Positions 57,112 to 64,000 of a stretch of DNA of 64,000 bases are shown piece after piece; positions within the stretch are counted from its first letter, which is position 1, and every line of letters begins with the position of its first letter. Origin of the DNA: Phanerodontia chrysosporium. Its lineage: Eukaryota; Basidiomycota; Agaricomycetes; Polyporales; Phanerochaetaceae. A model generated the notes under the pieces. It was given only the letters and a program-made list of their open reading frames with translations, was not told where the DNA came from and searched no databases. The position numbers and the translations under genes are program-made. The stretch lies in NCBI GenBank assembly GCA_001910725.1, contig MJGA01000020.1:310001-374000 (forward strand), in the 5' to 3' direction.

Positions 57112-59576
57112 ATGCCGCCAGGGCCCGCGTACAATTGGTACTGCGTCGCGCACAGCGTGCTCGACATCCTCGGGCACGCCGCGCACATCCGCGCGTCTCA
57201 GGCCGAGGCCGGCGCCGCGCGACTTCTGCGCCGCGGTGCGCGACCGCCACGGCGACATGCTGCAGGAGACGTCGAGGACTCGCCTGCGCTCATATTGAAG
57301 GAGACGGCGGGCGCGCGTGTGCCCGAGGTGCTCGTCCGGGACACCCCGACGGCCATCCCAGCCGCCAGTGCCACCCCCGCGGTGCCTCCCGTCGAACGTG
57401 CGGCGAAGGCAGTCGAAGCGAAACCTGTGGAGGTGCCGGAGGCTCCCCAGCAGGCGCTACCTGTGCAGCCTCCTCCTCCGCAGGCGTCCACTGTCATACG
57501 ACAGCATGCACCGGAGCTGCTTCCCAGTGCGCATACAGCAGCCCCTCCAACACCGGTGACCAATGCAACCAGGCCTACTGAGGTACAGAAAGGCCGGCCG
57601 AAAGTCTGCCTGCTGTCTCGGTGCTTTCTGCGACACCAGAGAGCCAGACAAGCCCGCCGAGTCCTCGGCTGTGACGGGCGTCTTTGATGCTGCTGCGGTA
57701 CGGTGTTGAAAGTGCTCGGATGACAACGTTGAGCGTAACAAATACTCCACAGGACACATTTGCGCCAGTGCCCACGCGAAAACTGCAGTCCTCGAAAGTG
57801 CCATCGTCTCGCATTGGGCGACTTTTCCATTACGGGGGTCGGTGCCTTCATTCATGATGCCAGTGACGGGGCGAACCATTGACGGTATACATAGGCCTGG
57901 CTGCTTCTCTAGGTTATGGCGCCGCATCTGAGCTCATCCGACGCTCGACAGGCGACTCGGAACGGCAGTCGTCGCTCATGATGACCGAGGCCAACATCAA
58001 GCGCCTCGTCTCGAAGCTCACTCAGATGCGCGGGGCCGCCCTCAAGCTGGGACAATTCATGAGCATTCAAGGTATTGGTACTCTTCGAGGCATATTCGGT
58101 TTGTGCTGACACCGTGAAAGACAGCCACGTTCTCCCTCCGGAACTCGAGGATATCTTTAGACGAGTGCAAGACAGCGCACATTACATGCCAGACTGGCAG
58201 ATGGAGGTCACGCCATCTAGGCTCTAAGCAGTCGCACATGCTGACGACGCGCACAGGAAGTCATGAAGTCGTCCCTAGGGCCCGACTGGATGGACCACTT
58301 CGCGTCGTTCGACCGGACACCCTTCGCCGCGGCGTCCATCGGGCAGGTGCACGCGGCGGTGCTCGCCGCGCACGCATCGCCGACAGGCAGGGATGCGCCC
58401 GTCGCGGTCAAGATCCAGTTCCCGAACATCCGCAATTCGATCGAGAGCGACCTCGGCTACGTCAAGCTGCTGCTCACCGCGGGGCGGCTGCTCCCGAAGG
58501 GGCTGTTCCTCGACCGGACCATCGCGGTGCGCTCGCGTGCCTGTGCCTGCTCGCCCGATGTGTGCTGACGTGGTCCCGCAGGTGATGAAGGAGGAGCTCG
58601 CGGACGAGTGCGACTACGCACGCGAGGCGCGCTTCCTGCGCCGCTTCGGAGCGCCAGAGCTCCTGGGGCACGACCCGCGCTTCAAGGTACCGTGGGTCTG
58701 GCCACGCAGTACGGACCGTGTGCTCGTCATGGAACGTGTTGTCGGCACGAGCGTCGGCGGACGCGTCATCGAGGGCATGTCCCAGGCGGACCGCGACGAG
58801 GTGCGCTCTTTCCCGCGCTTGTTGGAGCGGCGTGGGTGCTGACGGAAGGCGCAGATCGCGACGCGCATCGTCGATTTGTGCCTCAAGGAGCTCTTTGTCT
58901 TCCGCGCGATGCAGACGGACCCGAACTGGACGAACTTCCTCTGGAACGCGCGCACGCGCCAGGTGCGTCCCTGGTCCTTTCTCCCGCTCTCCTGCGCCCC
59001 GCGGGCTGACTGTGCGGAGACAGATCGAGCTCGTCGACTTTGGCGCGACACGCGAGTACTCGAAGGAGTTCATCGACAGCTGGCTCCGCCTCCTGCAGGC
59101 GGCGGCCGCGGACGACCGGGACGCATGCGTCGAATGGAGCCGCCGCGTCGGGTACCTCACAGGCGAGGAGAACGAGGTCTGTCGTTCCCCTCTTGCATCC
59201 GCGCCAGGCTGACATGTGCCGGACAGCTGATGGTTGACGCACACGTGACGTCGATGACACTGCTCGCGACGCCGTTCAAGGCGGGCACGCCGCAGCCGTT
59301 CGCGTTCGGGCCCGGCTCGCGCTGGTCGGACATCACGGCGCGCATCCGCGCTCAGATCCCCGTCATGCTCCAGCACCGCCTGACGCCGCCCCGCGCGAGA
59401 CGTACTCGCTGAACAGGTGCGTCTTCCTCTCTTGCTGTTTGTTTACAATGGTAGGAGATGCTGATGGAGGGAGCAGGAAATTGAGTGGGGCGTTCCTCCT
59501 CGCGGCACGCCTCGATGCAAAGGTGGACACGAAGCGGCTTTGGGATGGTGTTGTGAATGGGTATCGCTTCGATTAG
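57112..59576 (+). CDS. COQ8: ABC1/ADCK-family atypical kinase COQ8, three one-base breaks
   Basis: ATG at 57112; the protein ends WDGVVNGYRFD at TAG 59574-59576. COQ8 is the mitochondrial matrix ATPase/kinase that supports the ubiquinone-synthesis complex. The N-terminal helix YNWYCVAHSVLDILG is followed by a variable Ala/Pro linker. Family motifs are KxGQ (GAALKLGQFMSIQD), the alanine-rich loop (FAAASIGQVHAAVL), VAVKIQFPNIRNSIESD, the EELADECDYAREA helix, TDPNWTNFLWN with the catalytic Asp, and VDFGATREYS in place of DFG. Frame breaks occur at 57582-57583 (GG for GGG, joining TE to GTERPAESL), about 57657 (joining TSPP to ESSAVTGVFDAAA) and 59389-59392 (CCCC for CCCCC, joining LTPPP to RETYSLNR). 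With one base restored at each, the gene reads through, so it is probably intact in the organism. Confidence 0.88.
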
Positions 59577-60103
59577 GGGATAGATGCCAGGCTGAATCTG
59601 ACGAAAAGGCATAATGTCAATTCTGTGCGGTCCATCGGAGTGCATCCTGCACCCTGAGGATGATCGCACGCCGATATCGTGCTGTGTACCATGTCTGTTC
59701 TTCGTTCAAGACCTCAAGCTTCCAATCTCGGTAAACATCGTGGGCGCCAGTGTTTATACTTTCATCTGCAACGGCGATATGTCAGGCAGAGATACGGAGC
59801 GCATGTCCCGGTCGTGGCTGCAACATTGTCCGCCGTGCTAGACATGATCGCGCTGACAGAGCTAGAATGGCCTCGGACGCATGCGCGCCCTCGACGCGTT
59901 CCTACTGGCCAAGGCCCTCATCGAGTCATCCGCAGTCGCAAAATTATGACTCCTCGCGACTGGCATCACGCCGGTGCATCTCGACATTTCCGACCTGCGG
60001 AGTCTTGCCCTGCCTGTGCTCTTCATATAAAGGTGTGCTTGGCGGTGGTGCCCGTGTCCAGGACGCACATACTCCACGGACACGGACACGCAAACGCACA
60101 CAC
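59577..60103. other. Intergenic with promoter of the acetyltransferase
   Basis: A TATAAA box at 60026-60031 lies 78 bp upstream of the next ATG. Nothing else was recognised. Confidence 0.5.
60026..60031 (+). promoter_or_regulatory. TATA box of the GNAT gene
   Basis: TATAAA, 78 bp upstream of ATG 60104. Confidence 0.5.
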
Positions 60104-61177
60104 ATGGCGCAGTTTCGCGTGGAACAGGTCGCAAGCCCGAGCGCATTTCTCGATGACGCGGCTGCGCGCGGCTGGGATGACAGCTCGATGAACTTTGTGC
60201 TCGGTATGCTCGCCGACAGCCATATACCTGCAAAGGTCGCTGCGCGGCAGCTCACGGACGCACAGAGGACGGCATACGCTGTATATCGTGGAGACGAGCT
60301 GGTGTAAGCCTTTCTTAACTACTCTCGAGAATTATCCTCAGGTGGATTCTGTACTAGGCTCGCGATCAGCAAAGTCGCTGGAGACTTCGCCTGGACACTG
60401 GGCACTCCTCGCAGCGCAGATCTTTCGCCGGAGGACCTAGCGGCTGCGTCAGCACAGCTCGCCTTGGCCATCGTGCCTGGCCTTGAGCCAGCCGCCATGA
60501 ATGGGCTGTTCGGGCAGGACGCCCTTGTCGACGCGTTCGTCGACGCCTGGGTCTCAGCATTGCGTGCCCGCGGCGTGTCCGTCTCAGCCTCCGGCCGGCT
60601 GTTTGACGCCAAGGCCGCATACGCGACGCTCGCGACGCTGCCTCCGGCGTCGACGCCCCACCCCGCGTACACCATCGAACCTGCGACAGCAGCGGACGTC
60701 GACGCACTCGCGCCGCTCTTCGCCGAGTTCTCACAGCTGCATCACCGCCCGCTGTCCGTCGACGCTGCGCGCGAGCGCGTCGCGGGCCATGTCGCGTGCG
60801 GCGAGGCGTGGGTGTGCCGCGCGCGCGCGGACGGCGCACTCGCCGCGTTCTGCGTCACGGGCCGTGCGACAAGGCGCACAGTCGCGATCCGCAACGTCTT
60901 CGTCGACCACGCACATCGCCGCCGCGGCGTCGCGAGTGCGCTCACGGCGGGCATGCTCCGGTTCTTCCTCGGCGCGCACCCGCACGGCGTCGACGCGCCC
61001 GCTGCGCCCGAGGGCGGCGCGAAGGCGGAGGTGTGCTTGAATGTTGGGGAGGACCATGTCGAGAGGATCTATGCAAGGTGCGGGTTCCGCTTTGGTGAGG
61101 ACGCGGAGACGGGGAAGAAGGAGTGGTTCAGGGTTATCATTCGAGAGTTTGAGGTCCAAGGACCGGGGCAGAGCTGA
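60104..61177 (+). CDS. GNAT-family N-acetyltransferase, two-part protein
   Basis: Two exons (60104-60303, 60358-61177) give 339 residues. The N-terminal ~190 residues (MAQFRVEQVASPSAFLDDAA, SALRARGVSVSASGRLFDAK) form the leader half often found in fungal GNAT proteins. The C-terminal GNAT fold begins at YTIEPATAADVDALAPLFAE and contains the acetyl-CoA pyrophosphate loop in NVFVDHAHRRRGVASALTAG (R-x-x-G-x-A), then a beta-bulge and VERIYARCGFRFGEDAET, the closing Y-x-x-x-GF motif. It transfers an acetyl group from acetyl-CoA to an amine; the substrate cannot be told. The exon is GC-rich (strong third-position C/G) and intact. It has its own TATA box. Confidence 0.88.
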
Positions 61178-61611
61178 GATTGCGAAAGGACATCTCTATG
61201 TACAGTGTAATGAGTCTATGTATCTTACCTGTCGCGTTAGACCTATCCTCGACCTGGCCTTTATCACAACTCCTGGCAGCTGGATGTTTTAAATTCGAAG
61301 TTATGACAGGTATCCGAAAAAGTACAGTCGACCTGTTTTGTGTGCCTCGAGCCCCAGGAGAGACTCAAGTCGTTTCGTGTGAACAATGACATCTGGTGTA
61401 TTCCAGGAAAGGGCCATTATTTCCCTATTCTAGTGCAAAAAAGATCAAAATAATTCCCGGTTCGGGGAAAGCGCCACAAGGGCCGACGGTTACCAAAGGT
61501 AGGTGCCGCGCCCCGAGCGTAAGTGCGTGTTAGTCAGCTCCCACGTGGCTGCACCGGCTTCGTTGCCGTGGGACGCATCGGACGCGCTGCGCATTTCTGC
61601 TCTTCACTGCC
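61178..61611. other. Intergenic, AKR1 promoter
   Basis: AT-richer sequence with short ORFs; nothing specific recognised. Confidence 0.45.
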
Positions 61612-64000
61612 ATGGACGACCGACCACCGAATCTCACATCGCGAGCAGAGCCCTCAGCGAGCTCTGTCAACGCAGAGACAGCGACAGCGACCCACCTCAC
61701 CTTCTCACAGGCCCTCCAGACCGTCCAGGAGCCCGATGTAAGTCCTATTGCATCATCCGCGCGAGGTCTCAGACTCATCTGCGACCAGGTCAACATCTTC
61801 GTCGCCGCCCAGCGCGGCGACGTCAACACGATACGTCAGCTCATCGAGTCTGGGAAGGCCAAGGCGACCGACCGCGATGAGCAGAATATCACGCCCCTCC
61901 ACTGGGCCGCCATCAATGCGCAGGTCCCCGCCTGCCGCTATCTCCTCGAGCAGGGCGCGGAGGTCGACGCTCTGGGCGGAGACCTTGTCGCCACGCCGAT
62001 GCAGTGGGCTGCGCGCAACGGCTACCTCTACGTCATCCAGCTGCTCATCGCACACAACGCCGACCCCAATATCACAGACGCGCAGGGCTACAACACGCTG
62101 CACCTCGTCACCCATTCGTCATCCGTTATGCCCCTGCTCTATCTTCTGCACCAACCTATCAATGTAGACTCCAAAGATTCGCAAGGCCACACGTCGCTCA
62201 TGTGGGCAGCCTACCAAGGCGACGCGCTCTCCGTGGACCTGCTGCTGAAGCACGGCGCCAGCCCCAACACCAAGGATGACGCCGGCCTGACCCCACTCCA
62301 CTGGGCGGTCGTCCGTGGTAATAGAGTTTGCATCCGGAGACTGATCGAGGCTGGCGCCGACATAACTGCAAAAGATGGCGAGGGTAGAACGGCGCGAGAC
62401 ATGGCGGTTGAGCTGAAGAGTCTCGGGCATGGAAGAGGGCATTGGAGGAGGGAGGATTCACCGAGGACGGGGTCAAAAAGAAGAAGCCCTTGAGCGAGGT
62501 GCGCATGTATGCTGTTTCTGCTGTACTTCGAAGGTTGACGTTACTCCAGCGGAACACGAAAATCGTCATCTTCATGCTGCCGACCGTATTCCTCTGGCTC
62601 ATGTTCATGACTTTGACAATCCTTCCTTGGTTTACTGGCATCATCCTTGCAATGGCTCTGTTCTTTGCCATGCACCATGTGCGTGTTATATTCTTACTGC
62701 GCTGAATTGCGGACTGATCAAGTACTAGATTGTGACTCGGGTCCTGTTGGACAAGTCAAACTACACTGACAGCGTCACAGCGAGCCCATATTTCGCTGGC
62801 ATCATCTTTGGCTCTATGGTCTGGGTCGCATACGCGTGGGCAACACGTCTGGTGCACCGTAAGTCTCTCAAAGCGCCCTTCCCGTCCACTCACTCATGTC
62901 TGTACACCAGAAACTCAATCACACGCATTCACCCACCTCTCGTTTGCGCTGACATTCGGTCTCTGCGCATACAACTTCTTCCGCGCGATCAGCCTCGATC
63001 CCGGGACGTGCCCGAAGCCGTCGAGTGACGCGGAGCTCAAATCGATTATCGAGGACCTCGCGTCCGAGGGACGCCTGAACGGGCAGACGTTCTGCATACA
63101 GTGCATGGCCCGCAAGCCGCTGCGCTCGAAACACTGTCGGGTGTGCGACAAGTGTATTGCGCGGCATGATCAGTGCGTGATATCACCGTCTTGTATACGA
63201 CGGGTACTGATGCGGTTTTCTTGCAGTCACTGTCCATGGGTGTGGAATTGCAGTATGTACCTAACTCTTCACAATGGAGAGGTCTTGCTGACGATATCAT
63301 GCAGTCGGCGCTGGCAATCATCGCCAATTCCTCCTCTTTGTGCTTACCCTCGTGATCGGTATTGCTCTTTTTGACTATCTCACTTTTGCATGTAAGTTGA
63401 TCGACCACGGCGTTCTTGTGGGAAGAGCTCACCTAGTTTGTTCAGATTTTTCATCGCTCTCGATACCCACGGAATCCCCCCACATCTCTCCTTCATGTGT
63501 ACTTCCATCCTACCTCTGTGCCGTGACAGCGGCAGACACCTTCCTTGTCTCCGTCGCTGCTTGGGCGACACTGCAGCTCTCGTGGACCGTCGTGCTTCTC
63601 GCTACACAGCTCTGGCAGGTTGCGCGGCAGATGACGACGCTTGAAGTCTCCAACCTCGGGCGGTACGGCTTCATGGGCGGGCGCGGCGGCGCGAGCCTGG
63701 GCCAGCAGATGGGGCATCAGCACACGGGCTCGGACGACACGACGGCCGCGGGGCACCACCACCACAAACACGGGCTGTGCGGCGGGGGCGGGTTCATCAT
63801 GAACCTGCTGGGCTTTGACCGGTTCACGAAGGGCAAGGCGGCGGACGGGCTCGCACGGGCGGCGCGGGCGCCGAACCCGTTCCACCTCGGGCTCGTCGGG
63901 AACTGCAAGGACTTCTGGACGATGGGCCGCGAGCTCGGCGTCGAGTACGAGCGCCTGTACGACGTCCCGCCCGAGGGCTTCGTCGAGGCGAAGCGCCGCC
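61612..64000 (+). CDS. AKR1: Ankyrin-repeat DHHC palmitoyltransferase AKR1 (3' end outside window)
   Basis: ATG at 61612 ([19 protein letters not shown]). After an in-frame 51-nt intron come about six ankyrin repeats ([79 protein letters not shown]). Then come two membrane helices ([20 protein letters not shown]), more helices ([20 protein letters not shown]) and the Cys-rich catalytic domain [20 protein letters not shown] with RHDHHCPWVWN formed across a splice; the catalytic Cys is present and the motif is DHHC rather than the DHYC of yeast Akr1. The enzyme attaches palmitate to cytosolic proteins at the Golgi; in yeast it modifies Yck2. At 62425-62427 GGG should be GGGG to join SLG to [11 protein letters not shown] His/Gly-rich insert ([15 protein letters not shown]) lies near 63760. 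The gene runs off the window. Confidence 0.92.

Noticed and set aside
2813..62427. Programmed ribosomal frameshifting as cause of the many one-base breaks
   Set aside because: Sites differ in sequence context, affect unrelated genes and are all of the missing-base type; no slippery-site or shared stimulatory element is visible.

Overview
The window is nuclear DNA from a filamentous basidiomycete, most likely an Agaricomycete and perhaps a polypore. The evidence is dense 45-60 nt GT-AG introns in almost every gene, GC-rich coding exons, a Plavaka-type KDZ transposon, a DUF6534-like membrane protein, a bicupin oxalate decarboxylase and a basidiomycete-style P450. Nothing looks prokaryotic or viral. 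The placement is inference from gene content.

Layout: 1-70 is the tail of glycogen phosphorylase. 0.5-21 kb is mostly housekeeping: an Msb1/Mug8-type protein (-), an Fmp46-like mitochondrial redox protein (+), a short-chain dehydrogenase (+), adenylosuccinate lyase ADE13 (+), prefoldin subunit 3 PAC10 (-), the five-RRM rRNA-processing factor MRD1 (+), a metallo-beta-lactamase-fold protein (-), one unrecognised gene (-) and a KIN4-like kinase (+). 21-30 kb holds a DUF6534-like membrane protein (-), a gene-poor stretch and a complete P450 (+).

30-41 kb is the most interesting part. A complete Plavaka element (31748-40468, 8,721 bp) has ~44-bp imperfect terminal inverted repeats, a probable degraded 8-bp target duplication and GCCTGG/CCAGGC-rich subterminal arrays. 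It carries a transposase (-) and a divergent DUF6698-like gene (+). It sits inside an exon of a zinc-finger gene: the N-terminal half lies right of the element and the three-finger half left of it, and the reading frame matches across the element when one duplication copy is kept. Two more genes with the same unusual three-finger layout lie at 49.9-51.9 and 52.8-54.7 kb, so this is a locally dispersed paralogous family.

42-49 kb: Golgi pH regulator GPHR (+), elongation factor 1-gamma (-) and a secreted oxalate decarboxylase (+). 55-64 kb: a secreted serine-rich protein (+), the ABC1/COQ8 kinase for ubiquinone synthesis (+), a GNAT acetyltransferase (+) and the ankyrin-DHHC palmitoyltransferase AKR1 (+), cut by the window edge.

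A recurring quality signal: at least ten sites in otherwise conserved genes are one base short, several in short homopolymers, and restoring one base recovers the family sequence. These read as assembly or consensus deletions rather than pseudogenes, so several models below are described across a frame break.
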